A stretch of DNA of 64,000 nt from Climacium dendroides (taxonomy: Eukaryota; Streptophyta; Bryopsida; Hypnales; Climaciaceae), in contig OX467090.1 in the NCBI GenBank assembly GCA_950106755.1, forward strand, positions 868,001 through 932,000. The letters are read 5' to 3'. The notes beneath the pieces were generated by a model that searched no databases, was not told the origin of the DNA, and was given only the letters and a program-made list of their open reading frames with translations. Positions 23,557 to 36,268 of this stretch are shown here, one piece after another. A program made the translations under genes and the position numbers. How positions within the stretch are numbered: position 1 is the stretch's first letter; the number at the start of each line of letters is the position of its first letter.

Positions 23557-26500
23557 CTAGAGTTGATGAGAGAATGATGGTAGCGGGGCGCCTTCTGGAG
23601 GATGCACTAAAATAAGAAGACTGACCATGCCCAAGAAGGGAAGACATATGAGCCATTTCAGAAGGCGGTAGTAGCGCATATGAAATGTAAGCGCAAACTC
23701 ATCTGAGAAGTAGAGCCCATTCTTGTCCACCATCTCCACAATAACACTTCCCGTTGTACGCACCGACACACACGGGACCTTCACCTGATAAACACCAGGC
23801 TTGGAGTATATCTTGTTTTGCACCAAACGCTTTGATCCTTGGTAGTTGCCTGGAACTAAAAGAGTAATCTGCACATGAACAATATTGGATAAATCATTTG
23901 GTCACAATGCAGCGCACATCCAATACTGCAGTGAAACTAACCGTCAATATTTCAACATCGCATTCAAAGACTGAATAATATGTATTCACATCGGAGCATA
24001 TGTCCAGTCAGACAACATAAGTGGCAAGGACAGATAGTGGACAGTAAAACGCACAACTCAGCGTAGGAAATAGATGTCAGTAGATTTCAAAGACGTAAGG
24101 TAGCTCGCTCTTTCTCAAAGACGGATTTAAATACAGGAAGCTTCAACATATGAAAAGAGTCTCAACGTTCCGTGCTCAACCAGGGACATACCGTAATATT
24201 GTAGCTGCCAGGAGAACCAGCCATGGGTCGATGTCGATCAACAATTTTGAACTGCACCCAGAAGTTACTTCCTGCCTCGTCCCGAAAATTCCGAGAATTA
24301 GAAAGAAGGAACACACCTTCACGGTTTTGCTTGCTTGCCACCACATTCCGCCCTTGTAATTGTGACGGCCACGTCTGATTACAACCAAAGCATGAATCAG
24401 AAAATTCCACAATAACCTTCCTCTGCCATGGAAACCTAAAAGGGAAATAAAAAGATACTAGTGCAGATAAGCTTAAGCATAAGTCATTTATCAAAATAAC
24501 GATCAGAGCTAGGGCCTCAATTCTCATGAAGCAAACATTGAAAACTCTCAAAGCACTGCACCTTTATTTTCTAGTGAAATTAAATAATCTCTCCAAAGAG
24601 GTCAATTTCAAAAAGACAAAAGTAACTGGATAAATAGATAGAATTTGAGTGGCAAATAATACGAACGAAGAGACAAACCCATTCATGCATTCTGAAGATG
24701 TGGCTATTACTAGTCACAATGCTATTGTGATTCTTCTTCAAAGAGAGGCATGCATTGCTAATGCAAATTTGGTACCTTGAGAGGATGATATGGGGCAGGT
24801 GTTTGGAAACAATAAACATTGCCATTCATGGTTGTGACAATCAAATCTAAGTCATCACCTCCATCCACATTGTCTGCCAGCACCATACTATACCTGCAAG
24901 TGCGGACATAGTTAAAAACTTATGAAGAGCAGATTCATGTGCCAATTACAGGCCTTAAATTAGTGCATATGATGCACACGTCAGCTATCTGAGAAGATCA
25001 TGCTGGTAATTCCAAAATAGGCATCGTTTACATACCAACAAATCTAATCCAACAAATCCGGAAAACCTCACCAGTCAATCGTTGACTAAGGGACATATCT
25101 CCAAATCAAATGTGTAAGTTTCAAGGAACCTAAAGAAATAGAAAATATAATAGAAATTCTTACGTAATAAGTTTTGAGATCTTACGAGGTCTCTCCAATG
25201 TCGATAGCATCAGCACAACCAGTAGACCCTTCAATAAGGTAGAAGTAGCCATCAAATGAAGTCACAGCAATAGTCAGCCCTTTCCTATCCGCATCCCGCT
25301 TGTTAAGATCCACTAAAAGAGCAGGTGCCATGATTCGCCCATGTGTTCTAAAAGGGAATGGAACAACGTATGAACCATCTGAACCCTTGAGAACAAAGAT
25401 TTTACCGGAAGCAGTAGGGATAACCACATCTGTGTAACCATCCCCATTAACATCGCCAATAGTAGCCCCCTACATAACCCAATCTCAGTGTCATTTACTG
25501 TCTCAGATAATGGTAAAACAGAAGGTGGAAAATGATTGGACGAATATGAACCAAGTAGCAGATGCAAAACATCACAGAAAGGGGTAAAAATAACCATAGA
25601 CAAATTGATTTAGTTTAAAAGCAAAAAAACGAGGTCATCACGGAATTAAAAATGCACGAGTTGCTCGAGGTGGTGGATGATATCACCTGGGCAACAATAC
25701 TCTTCAAATGAACTGTCCACAGCTCCTGACCATCACCAGTCCAAGCAGCAACATTACCACGAACATCAGCACTCAGAATCTCAATCTTTCCATCATCATT
25801 GATATCACCAGCTACGACTTGTCCTTGAATTTCGCCCATCAAATGGGGAAAAGGTAACTTCAGGGTTCCTGTGAAGCGGTCATGTTAGCACATTGCGAAT
25901 TTCTGCGTAGAAGAACGAGTACCAGGAAACTGAGGTGTAGGGATACTGAACCCATGACTTGCGTTCATGAGAGTCAACCAACTTAACCCCTACGCGGTCC
26001 AAAGTCCATATTCTAGATGATGAACAAAGTGTTGTTTAGGACGATGTTTTGTCCAAATAAATTCTCATGCATCACAAAAGTGATGCTTAAGATAATTATT
26101 TAAGTCAGCATTCCTTTAAGTCCAATTGCTTGAAATCGAGACAGATATTATATGTGTACAGAGATATAAGGAAAATCTGCAATTAGCCTAAAAAGGATCC
26201 AGTCGTTGAAAGGGTTAGAAATGATTTCGACCATAAAGAAGGAAATAAATAGAATCACTATGTGAAGCTTGAAAATTCAGACAACCCCAAGCTCAAGTGC
26301 AATGTGACACTACCGTTATGGTGAAGGACATAGAGAAAGCCAAACGACGTTCCAACGATAATCTCCAGAAAGCCATCTTCATCCACATCGACCACCGTTG
26401 GAGAAGAGTAGATGTACGCGCGATATGAGACCGAGTCTGTACTGAGATCAAGCTCTACAGTCCACTTCACTTGCTTCGTATCCAAGTTGAAGACCACAAT

Positions 26501-29500
26501 TGAACCACCCACATATTTACCAATATCAAGTCCATCAGGGAGTTCTTTAGCATGTTCGGGAATATCATAATATCTGTATCAGGACAGAACTGTCTTGTCA
26601 GAGATAGATGTGCATCTCTCAGTATGCAAGAACCACACATACTAAATGTGCAAGTTGTCCTTAGCATCTTAATTCCATCCATAGAATGATCACACATTTG
26701 GGAACAAATCTAATCAGATATTAGCACCAGCAAAGTGATTGTTTCCAGAAAGACTGCTAGTGCAGAATTCACAACAGCGACAACTTCAACATTGGAAACA
26801 AATCTAAACACAAGGCAGAAAAGAAAGAAGGAAAGGACAAGGGTGCTTACTCACGGTCAAAGAAATAGGATGCTGCCACAATCAACTCATCCACTCCATC
26901 TTTATCAATGTCTGCTATAACCTGAACAACAACGCTTGAAGTCATAAACACAATACACAAGGTCCGAAAATCCATCGAGTCATCCACGACTTTGGAAATG
27001 CAAATTAGCTCATACAGATTCAGAAGTAGTTTTTCATATCCAGAGTAATCATAGAACTAAGTAGTGTAAATGTCCTAAAATATAATAACCACAAATAACT
27101 CGTCAATGATTGTCACAGTAGAGGCAACTCTTACAGGAGTGCAAAGAATGTGGGCATCGATATCAATGAAGTCAGCCTCCTTGAGATGTTGCGCTTCCGA
27201 CCAAGAGTCATCGGCCCACATGGACTCATCCACGTAATCATCATAGTCATATGTGTAGTGGTCTGCAAGTCCTTGATCACCATGCTCTTCTGCAATTTCT
27301 TCAGCACTCCGGAAAACATCAAACGAGGAGTCTGCCTCATCCTCCAGTACGTTACTATCGTCATTTTCTACCGTTGCCTTTTGATCGTCCTCTTCCTCTA
27401 GTAGTCGCCGCTTCGTCATGTTAGGAGTAGGCACATGTAAGCTGTCATTCACCAAAGATGTAGATCCATCCTGCTTTTTTGTATAGTTCCCATCTAGTGA
27501 AGCGTTGATTCCTGCATATTCATGTCGTCAGCTGAAATGTATCCTCTTGCTCCTTCAAATAAATGAACGTGCACTCGATATCGCAGGACCAGGGTCAAGG
27601 CATGACAAATACGTATGTTTTCCTTTAAATCCGAAAGTCAAAGCCTTGCGATAGAAAAATTTAACTGGGAAGGGAACCTAGGTAGTACCAACGAGGCATA
27701 AAAATAGAATCTAAGATGATAATATATCCCGAAATTTTGCAAATGATACAGCATGGTCATCTGAAAACAATGAAACAACTCCTACTCAGACCAACATCCA
27801 GTTGTAGCTCCAGTATTTTGTTTCAATTTATATTGTGCAACTAACTTCCCAAAGAAACGTGGAAACACAAGTTACCAATTACTGGAGAAGTCCCGTTGAG
27901 GTCAGTTGTATTCAGAATTGAGACGATGAGAGAATCATCGTGAACTTCATTTTGAGTACGATCTGTGTGGTCTGGGCTAAGACCCACGTACCAATCTTTT
28001 CGAACCCTCCTCCTCGGCACAACTAACTTCTCACCCATGATAAACCCTGAAGCCCTTTACAACCTCAAAAGTCAGTTCAAAACTGACAATACATCAACAC
28101 TTCGCAAATGTACATGAGTAGAATACGACTCTGGAATCAATTTGAAAAGAAAAACTGAGCTAGCTCGACATCGAAGTCCAACTGCTCCTGGTTGTCGCCA
28201 ATAAATTCAATAATCAAACCCATCACAAACAGCTGTTTCATCAGCTCCCATGAAATGCATGACAGATTTTTTTCTGTTCACATATCAGTTTCGACAGATA
28301 GTTCTGATACATAAGATAGCAGTAATTCTTCTTGAAGTTTAGAGTAAACGCATAGCTATTTTACATGAATGTTAAATCCAAGAGACCATGAATCAAATAT
28401 TAAGTCAGAGAATTGAATGTACCGGAAGAAAAGGACTTCGCCATTGAATGTCGCCAAAGCAACTTCTCTTATGCCATCCTTGTCAATGTCATACATCAAG
28501 GCACTTGAGTGTACTGTTGACTGATGATACGCAGGCCAACCTGCATTTGCATTGTCAGTGATGCAAAGCAGTCCACTGCTCACGGATCTCACCCTCATTC
28601 TCCACTTGACCTAATTTACTGCACCGTAAAGGCACGGTACACCTAATTCCTGATTAAGGCTGGACCATTTCATTTATGCGGGACCATATCTGTGGGTGAC
28701 ATTGCACTTCCCAAAAGAGCGTATCACACATGAGGACACGTATAGAATAACCCAATGTCATTTTGGACGCAGCTCAATTATGCATTAAGACAAAATCAGC
28801 ATTACAAACTAGAATTTAAAAGCATTTCACCTAAACCCTAAACCCTAAGTAAACAGAAACCAGGAGACAAAAAAGTGGAGGAAGGTGAAACCTGGTAATT
28901 TTTCCCCATCAGAACCTTCTAAGACTTCCAGGTAATGAACAAAGGAAGGAACAATTATCTCCAATTTGCCATCACTGCAGGAGGTAGACATGGAGCATGT
29001 GTCAAAGTCAAGAAAACTCCTTGGTTACCCGCCAACGGACAAGAAGTAATTTCACGAGTCGTGCACAAGGTAGTCGCACTCAATTCCGCACTTCAAATTC
29101 CATGCATTCCGCAATGTTCTCCACGATCATGATGGACTAGATTAGACCTAATTCCAAATGGGAAACTGAAAGACGCGCGCCTCTGCGGGTAGGCAGCACA
29201 AACTTTTTAAAAGAGAAAGCTGAATTGACAGCTACAAAGATGCAGGACTAAGAAGACAGCTGATAGAAGATCCCAAATGAATGTGCAATAGGTCCCGAAA
29301 ATCTAGTGGGAAAGGTTCAATGATACTCAAAAAAGCTCACCGTATCGTAATGTTAATAAGAAAATGAAAGCCATGGGGGATAGAAAATGGAAGGGGGAAT
29401 ACGTGTTCAGATCAGTGATGAGGGGAGTGGCGTAAATGCTGGAGCTGACCTCCGTCTGCCATCGCAACTCGACCTGCTTGGGACAGCGCGAGCTCGCGAG

Positions 29501-29855
29501 AGCCTCCTCATTCCTGAACGAGCAAATCAGCAAAGGCGGATCAAAGAAATAGCAAAGGCGACAATAATTTAGGCGATCGTGGAAGACCTACAATGTATGG
29601 AAGAAGAAATAGTGGCGCATGGAGAGGGAAGGGAGGATGCAATGGAAAAGGGGGAAGAAGGGAGGCGGGCGAAAGAGGGTACAGAGTAGGGTAGGCGAGG
29701 TGGTCATCGGAAGCATTATTAAGAAGGAATTTGTTGCCCTGAATTTGATCCTTCATGTTGTCATCATGGGCAACAGGGTGGCGAGGCGGAGCGGCAACCG
29801 CAGAGCAGGCGAAGAGGAGGAGGCCCAAAAGCAGGGCAGGCGTGGAGAGCGCCAT
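23557..29855 (-). CDS. DEX1: DEX1 (DEFECTIVE IN EXINE FORMATION 1) homologue, intact
   Basis: Thirteen coding exons join in frame with GT-AG introns: 29683-29855, 29403-29513, 28892-28974, 28423-28540, 27876-28054, 27135-27511, 26851-26921, 26314-26573, 25687-25868, 25186-25469, 24776-24893, 24192-24374 and 23557-23868. They total 2451 bases, 816 residues, no internal stop. Residues 1-21 are a signal peptide ([21 protein letters not shown]). An [12 protein letters not shown] start of the lumenal domain follows, then FG-GAP-like, calcium-binding DxDxDG motifs: DIDKDG twice, DVDEDG, DINDDG, DVNGDG. A hydrophobic segment near the end gives one C-terminal membrane anchor. In Arabidopsis DEX1 is needed for primexine and pollen-wall patterning. 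The acidic exon-6 linker is shorter than in Arabidopsis (896 residues in all). I chose the inner Met because it starts the signal peptide; an upstream in-frame Met at 30053 is less likely. Confidence 0.95.
28831..28848. repeat. Telomere-type repeat in DEX1 intron 3
   Basis: CTAAACCCTAAACCCTAA within the intron between exons 3 and 4. Such teloboxes are common near plant genes. Confidence 0.65.
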
Positions 29856-30188
29856 GGCCAAAGAGGGAATTACAAGGGCACAAGAGACATGGCAAAGCCA
29901 GGAAGACGACGAAGACGAAGACGGACCGACGAAGTCGAGCACTCGACAAGCTCCCGACGAAGAACAAGTTTTGCAGGGCTGCAGGATTTGATCATTGTTA
30001 CTTAGAGCATTTCCATCGTTCCTAGCCAAGAGACGCGCGCCTTGTCCATCCATTAAGTTAGGTTGTTTGTATGTTTGTTTGTATGTATGTTTATTTGGTG
30101 AGATATTCTGGACCTTGCATTCCCGGTTGTGTTCTTGGGACCGTTAGAGAGCTCTTGGGAAGGAGGGGTGCACGAGCGGCATTTGAAC
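29856..30188. other. DEX1 upstream region
   Basis: 5-prime flank of DEX1, with GTTTGTATGT-type repeats at 30060-30095. The end (from about 30130) matches repeated host DNA also seen at 32440 and 33575. No clear TATA box was identified. Confidence 0.45.
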
Positions 30189-31129
30189 TTAACCCCTAAA
30201 GGACCAAGGCCTTATTTCTGCCAAAAAACACTCAAAACTGCCATTTCTGTAGCAAAGAGTAAAAATATTTGAAAATTATTTTTTTTGCACATCCAACCAT
30301 AGGATCTTATACCTTACTAGTATGGAAATGTGTGGAAAAAATTTCAGAAATTTTGACCACATAGATTAAAAGATATATGCGTTTAAAGTGAAAAAAACAA
30401 TTTTTTCAGCACCTTGCGGGACTAGATTATTTGACTTTGAACTTTTTTAACTTAAATTTTTTGCACTACAGAGTTTTGAGTTTTAAATCCTTATTGTGTG
30501 AAATTGAGTTGAGAATCTAGAAAAAAAGAAAATTTTAAGAAAAAGATTAATTTTCATGCTTAAAAAAATTGTTAAGTAGAAGTAGGTATGAGAATGAAGG
30601 AAAATCTAAATTATTAATATCTTTAAGATGGAATTAAAATGCACTAATCCCAATGGTGAAATTGTTCTAGCAAGAAAACAAAATCATGTAAAAAATGTTT
30701 TTTAGAAAAATTGTAAAAATTGCATTCAGAAATGAATTCTATAAGTTATTTTTTCAGGAAGATGCTCTAATTGCCCGATAAACAAGATTGTCCATAACTT
30801 TCTCATAATAAGTCCAAATGTAATGAATCAAAGCTTCCCATGCAGACAAAAATATAATCTACAAGAAAAAAAATCCAAAAATTCAAAATTCAAAATTCAA
30901 AATTTTTTTTTTGCTGCCCGGACTGCCCCCCGTCCCCTACTTTGAGCTTATTTGGTCATAACTTTTGTTTCCGGGCACCAAATGTGAAAAAAATTATATT
31001 CCCACAAAGCTCATCAGTTTTTCTATCTTCAAAAAAAGTTTCAAAAAATCATGACAAAATTTCAGCCCGTAGGTACCTGCCCGAAATCCAATTTGTCCCC
31101 CAAAGGGACAATGGTCCTTTAGGGGTTAA
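30189..31129. mobile_element. TTAA-flanked element, copy 1 (941 bp), piggyBac-like ends
   Basis: Begins TTAA-CCCCTAAAGGACCA and ends TGGTCCTTTAGGGG-TTAA, so TTAA target copies surround perfect short inverted ends starting CCC. This is the arrangement of piggyBac-type DNA transposons. The interior is AT-rich and has no long frame, so it would be non-autonomous. The flanks (GCATTTGAAC left, GGTGTGAAAG right) resemble the uninterrupted repeat near 33605, which supports insertion into an older repeat. A second copy lies inverted at 36269-37200 and a partial one at 60000-60330. Confidence 0.75.
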
Positions 31130-32699
31130 GGTGTGAAAGATATTTTTATAAGTTGAAAAAATAAAAAATAACTTTTATTTTATTTTGACTATGGCAATGG
31201 CACATGGCACATTAGTCCATTTTGAAGGCACAGGGAACAAGTCTTTGGGAAGTGTAGCCCAACATTCCATTCCAAATGCTTACTTTTAACATAACATTCT
31301 TAGCTCCTTATAACTTATAGGGTCCTTATGAAGAATTGACAAATCATGAATTCCTCAATAAGAATCCATACTTTACCCCCTAAATGCACAAGGTTTCTTT
31401 GGGTTCTAAAACATTGTTCCTTGTTTGAAGTATTAGAGGTCCAAATGTCACTAAAATATAGAAATTTCAACCATACAATCTTATAGTATATGTGCTATAG
31501 ATGACTTGAATCAAATTTGAAGTCATTTGGCTACATAGATTGCAAGATTATAATGTTTTAGTGTTGAAAAAAGAAAAAGCTGAAATTTTCCAAGCAACAC
31601 ATGTGGAAATGAAATTCAATTTCTAAACCTACTCAAATGAAAAAACTTAAAACTATATTAATAGTGCTTCAAAACAAGTATACCAACGCATTGGTGAAGG
31701 AAATATCACTTAATCGACTCATTGTATATGCAAAATGGCTTTGAAATGTCAAAGAATAACAAAAAAAAGTTGCAAAAAAAGGTATGTAGAGTTGAACCTC
31801 TAACTACTAAAATGCTTCTCAATAACTTAAAACTTCTTGGATTCATATGAAATTTTGGCCACACTAACTAGACTAGTATGCGCAATTTTCTAAAAAAAAT
31901 AATCCAAAATGAACACTATATGAAGAAGAAACAAGCCACTAAAGTTCACTATAATCCAAAAAAGTCAAGATTTTGAACTTTGAATTATTCTCAAACATTC
32001 AAAAAACAACTTGGATTGGCATGAAAATTTTATTACAATAACTAGACTTCAAAGGACACATAATCCAACAAATTTTATTGAAAATGAACATTGGATAAAG
32101 GAGATATAAGCCCTTGAAGTTTTAACCATTGAAATGCAATTTGGTATACTCAAATTGAACCTATGAACTTCAAATGCATTCCAGAAAATCAATACATCTT
32201 GTACTATTCTAAAAAAAATTACCTTGCAAACAAGAAGAAAGAACATAAATTTTCCAACAAGTTTTATTGAATTTGGATATGGGTTGCAAAAGTTACAGCT
32301 TTTTGATTTGGACTTCTAGTCTATGGGAGGACACTTTTGGTCCCTAGGGTTTATATATAGGGATTATGTTAGGTTGTTTGTTTTATTTTATTTATTACAT
32401 TGAGACCTCATGGACCATGCGTCCCTCTCTTACGTTCTTGATACCATCTAAAAGCCCTTAGTAAGGAAGGGTGCATAGGCTCTATAATTTCAAAGCATTC
32501 TGGTTCAAGGCAAAAAAAACATTGAATTTCAAAGTTTTTATGAATTAAAAAATTAGAAATATACATTTACTTTTATTTTAGCTATAGCAACAATATAGGA
32601 TATGCTAGTTTATATATTAAGTTATGATGTTTGTTTTGTATACTTGTTTGTTTTATTTTGTTTGTTACGACAAGATCTCCTAAACTATTCATCTTCTGA
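31130..32699. other. AT-rich intergenic DNA with dispersed repeat
   Basis: No credible gene. A repeat with the words GCCCTTAGTAAGGAAGGGTGCAT and TTAGCTATAGCAA-like sequence at 32440-32640 recurs in direct orientation at 33575-33770 and around the 30189 element (30130-30188 and 31130-31210). Confidence 0.5.
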
Positions 32700-33590
32700 T
32701 TGCATTTCAAAGGGTCATTGCAAGAAACACCTACCAGTTTTTGTAGCATTTTGCAAAACTGGATTTTGTCCAAGCTATAACTTTTGAATTTTAAACCCAA
32801 TGCCAAAAAAAATACATAGTTCTAGATTTTTTTATTTTAGTTGTATTCCTTATTTTTCAAAAAAATTAAAAACAATTTTACATTTAAAATTCAATTTCAC
32901 TCATTTGTCACACTTGTGGAGATTTTTGTTTTTAGTATTGGAGAGTATCCAAATTTAATATACTAAAGTTAAAATTTTGGTGGTCTATTTCCACACTAGT
33001 GAAGCATGTTCTATATGAAGGACATCAAAAGATACATTATTTTATAACCTCCACATCCATACAAATAGGCCAAAAAAGGGGCACCATAAAGCACACAATT
33101 TTGAACATTGAAGACGGTTTGAAGTTCATTTTTTTATGAAATCTCATCACCATCAAGTCCTTATAAATGGCCATTTTGGGGGGGGGTTTATAAAAAAAAA
33201 TTTACTAGGATTCATTTATTAAAAATCAAAACGTTGAAATATCACTCTTCTACCTACAATTTTAAATGTCCCAAAAAATTCTACCTTCATATGGAACTTG
33301 CTTCACTAGTATGGAAATAGACCACCAAAATTTTAGCTCTAGTATATTAAATTTGGATACTCTCTAGTACTAAAAAAAAAAAAAATTGAAAGTGTGACAA
33401 ATTAGACAAATTGAATTTTAAATATAAAATGATTTTTAAATTTTTTTGTAAAACAAGAAGTATAATTAAAATCAAAACATGTAGAACTATTGGGTTTAAG
33501 GATTTTAGAATTATAGCTTGAATAAAATACAATTTTGCAAAATACTACAAAAAGTGGTAGGTGTTTCTTGCAACAACCTCAAAAAGCCCT
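32700..33590. repeat. Large imperfect palindrome, arms about 300 bp
   Basis: The left arm 32700-33030 is matched in reverse by about 33285-33585. GCAAGAAACACCTACCA pairs with GGTAGGTGTTTCTTGC at the outer ends, and AATTTTGGTGGTCTATTTCC pairs with GGAAATAGACCACCAAAATT near the loop. The loop is about 250 bases and includes a G-run at 33177-33187. Likely a foldback repeat; no protein. Confidence 0.8.
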
Positions 33591-33887
33591 CTGTGAGAAA
33601 GGGTGCATGTTTTGTAGTATTTGAACCTATTGTAGGGAAGTTATGAATTTTCAAAGTTCTTATAAATTAAAAAATTTGAAAATTATTTTCACTTTATTTT
33701 TTATTGTAGCAATGGCAAAGGCACACTAATATAATTTTATATTGAGATATTTATATATCTAGATTGAGTGGCAAAGTCTTAGTATGTATTGCAAGCAAGG
33801 TATCCAAAAAGGGTTGAGAAGAACCAAATTAAGAATGTTAAGAAGGACTTCTAGAGCATTAGGTCCAATTCTTTGGGTGGTATTTAG

Positions 33888-34015
33888 GTGATGCATATAG
33901 AATAATGCCCAATGGAGAGAGAATTGTGGAAATAAAACATCTCATGAGTCAAGCAGGAGCCCAACAAGGAGGATGTTTCATTCCCACAATTCCTGATGAA
34001 CTACCTGGTTGTGAG
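33888..34015 (+). pseudogene. Possible isolated exon relic
   Basis: Between an acceptor (TATTTAG) and a donor (GAG|GTCTTC) is an open stretch of about 42 codons with a protein-like composition (DAYRIMPNGERIVEIKHLMS, later IPDELPGC). It stands alone in AT-rich DNA. I do not recognise it; it may be a fragment of a mobile-element gene. Confidence 0.25.
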
Positions 34016-35538
34016 GTCTTCATTTTTCATTTTGAACTTAAAGTTGTTGTTTTTTAGATTTTGCACCACATTGTTGGATTTTTGAAACAAAAATTCCTTA
34101 AAAAAAATATTAGATTATAATTGACAAAGTATTTATTGATACAATGTTTTGCCTTTCACAACTTGAAGTGCTTAAAAAGCTCCAATCTCTCACTTTTAGA
34201 TGAACTATACATTCTAAAGGAAGCCTAGGTCTAATTTGTGATAAAACAAGGGATCAATACCAAAAGACCCTTTTTAAACTATAACCAAGTCCAAACCTAT
34301 AGTGTATGTATTAATTAAAACCTTGCTAAAATAGGAAATAGTAGTCCACATATTGCAAATCCCTCCTCATATTTTGGAATGTTCATTCCTACCTTGATGT
34401 TGGATTCAATTAGAATTATTGACCATTTAAAGAAAAAAAAAGTTAGAAATCAATCTTGTAGAATCTAAATTCAAACAATATAAAAGAATGTACAATTAAA
34501 GACCAAAGAGAGGTTTTTTTAAAATTAAGAAATGCAAAGAGCTCCACGATACAATGATTTCATCAAGATTCTGCACTAATCAAAAGACTTCTAGTTCATT
34601 TGATACAATAGAAGGTAACACTAAACAAACCTCTTTGTAAAAGTGTAGAGCAACAAATGAATGTGAGTTTGCACTTAGTATAAAGGACCTTCTAGAAGTC
34701 ACACGTAAAATTTCAAAAAGATTTGAATTAAAGAAGCCAGTTTTCTAGAAGGTCAACTACTGTAATTAGCTTTAATAAATTCATAGAAACTACCAAAATT
34801 GTTGTAAGATTTTATTAAGAATTAGGGTAAAATGTTTAGTTGAAATAGATTGCTTTGACAAGTTTCAAGGCATTCCAACACTGACATGGACTGAACAGAC
34901 AAACCCAACAATTTTTGACAAATTTTAAATGAATTTGAGGCAATGACCAAAGCCACTAGAGCTATTAGAGCATGCAAGATCCGAATGTAGACAAAGTGGA
35001 ATCTTTTGTTACTCCAACAACTCTTTTAATCAACTCAAACAAGTTAAAATCTTTAAAAAGTGTAAATTCTTTCATTTAAAATTATACAATACTTTATTTT
35101 GATGATTTGCTTGACTTTACAGGTCCAAATGACCTTGGAAAATGGTAAGAGGTTTCTTCATACCAAAGTAGGACTTCTAAAGCTAATGACACAATCTATT
35201 TGGCATTTGGAACTTTTTTCCAATAGTTAAAGTGAGTCTAATAGTAAATTTGATTTTTTCAAGTACTTGTTTTTTGGTCAATTTAGCCAATTTGTGTCAA
35301 CATGGGTTGTTGCAAGTGAAACATCAGTCCATACTTCTATTTGTCACAAGGTAATTGTTAGAGCTTTCCTTTGCAATAACTTTTGAAGCATGACTCATAT
35401 GAACTTGAATTTTTTTAATAGAGATGTATGTCTTGAGTATTACCATATTTTTTATTTTTCAAAAAATTCAAAAATTCATTTTATATTTTAAAATCAAATC
35501 AAATAATATGACACAATTTGAATTTTGAGTACTATTGA
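34016..35538. other. AT-rich DNA, nothing recognised
   Basis: No supported exon, RNA gene or terminal repeat. Confidence 0.5.
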
Positions 35539-35688
35539 CACTACTAGAAAATTTCATATTTATGTTGTTTTGGTCGCGTTGATCCGGTCAAAATCTGACA
35601 AAAATCTGTTGGTTTCAATAGATTTTTGTCAGATTTTGACCGGATCAACGCAACCAAAACAACAGAAATATGAAATTTTCTAGTAGTG
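35539..35688. mobile_element. 150-bp hairpin CACTA miniature element
   Basis: The whole element is one near-perfect inverted repeat: CACTACTAGAAAATTTCATA at the left pairs with the end running to CTAGTAGTG, with about 68-base arms and a loop near 35607-35620. TGA flanks both sides (35536-35538 and 35689-35691), a perfect 3-bp target duplication. It has no coding capacity. Confidence 0.92.
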
Positions 35689-36268
35689 TGAGTAACCAAT
35701 ACTAATAATGATCTAGAGCTAAATTTTTTGTAGTCTATTCTCATAATAAGCAGCTATAGGTGTATACATTAGTTATATTTTTAATATTTAAAAAAATGTT
35801 TTTTTAATGCTATAGACTATAGTTAAAGTGAGTCTAATAGTAACTCCCAAAATATTATGAGTATTGACAAAAGTGGAACAAAATTAGTTGGTTATTCTTG
35901 CAATCACAAACATGGTGTTATTGAGCACTTTTAGTGCATCTTTTGAAAGATCATGGGTCTCTTCAAGTCTTGTCATCCATCTTTCTAACTAATATTTTGT
36001 GGTTTACTAACAATTATTATTAACTCTTATAAATATTTGCAAAAAAAACTTTAGAAGATCTACATATGTGTACTTGGAACATTTATATATTCATCCATTG
36101 TTTGAAATTTGAATGTTTAGTCCTTAAGGGATTAATAGAAGTGTATTTTGGTTTCCCTATAGATGTATAAAAATTCATACAAATTCAATATGGAAGACAA
36201 CTTTGTAGTCATTGGATTTTCAATAAAATAGTTATTGTAAATGTATAAACTATCCTTCAAGAGTATGT
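35689..36268. other. AT-rich DNA, nothing recognised
   Basis: No gene. Parts resemble DNA just right of 56233, which suggests that the two AT-rich tracts were once continuous or belong to the same repeat. Confidence 0.4.

Noticed and set aside
24375..24435. Earlier acceptor at 24436 for DEX1 exon 12
   Set aside because: It adds about 20 residues with no match to the family; the acceptor before 24374 gives the expected HPLK-TWPS join.
29541..30053. Longer N-terminus for DEX1 starting at 30053
   Set aside because: It would bury the signal peptide behind about 66 Ser/Cys-rich residues. The Met at 29855 gives a normal secretory start.
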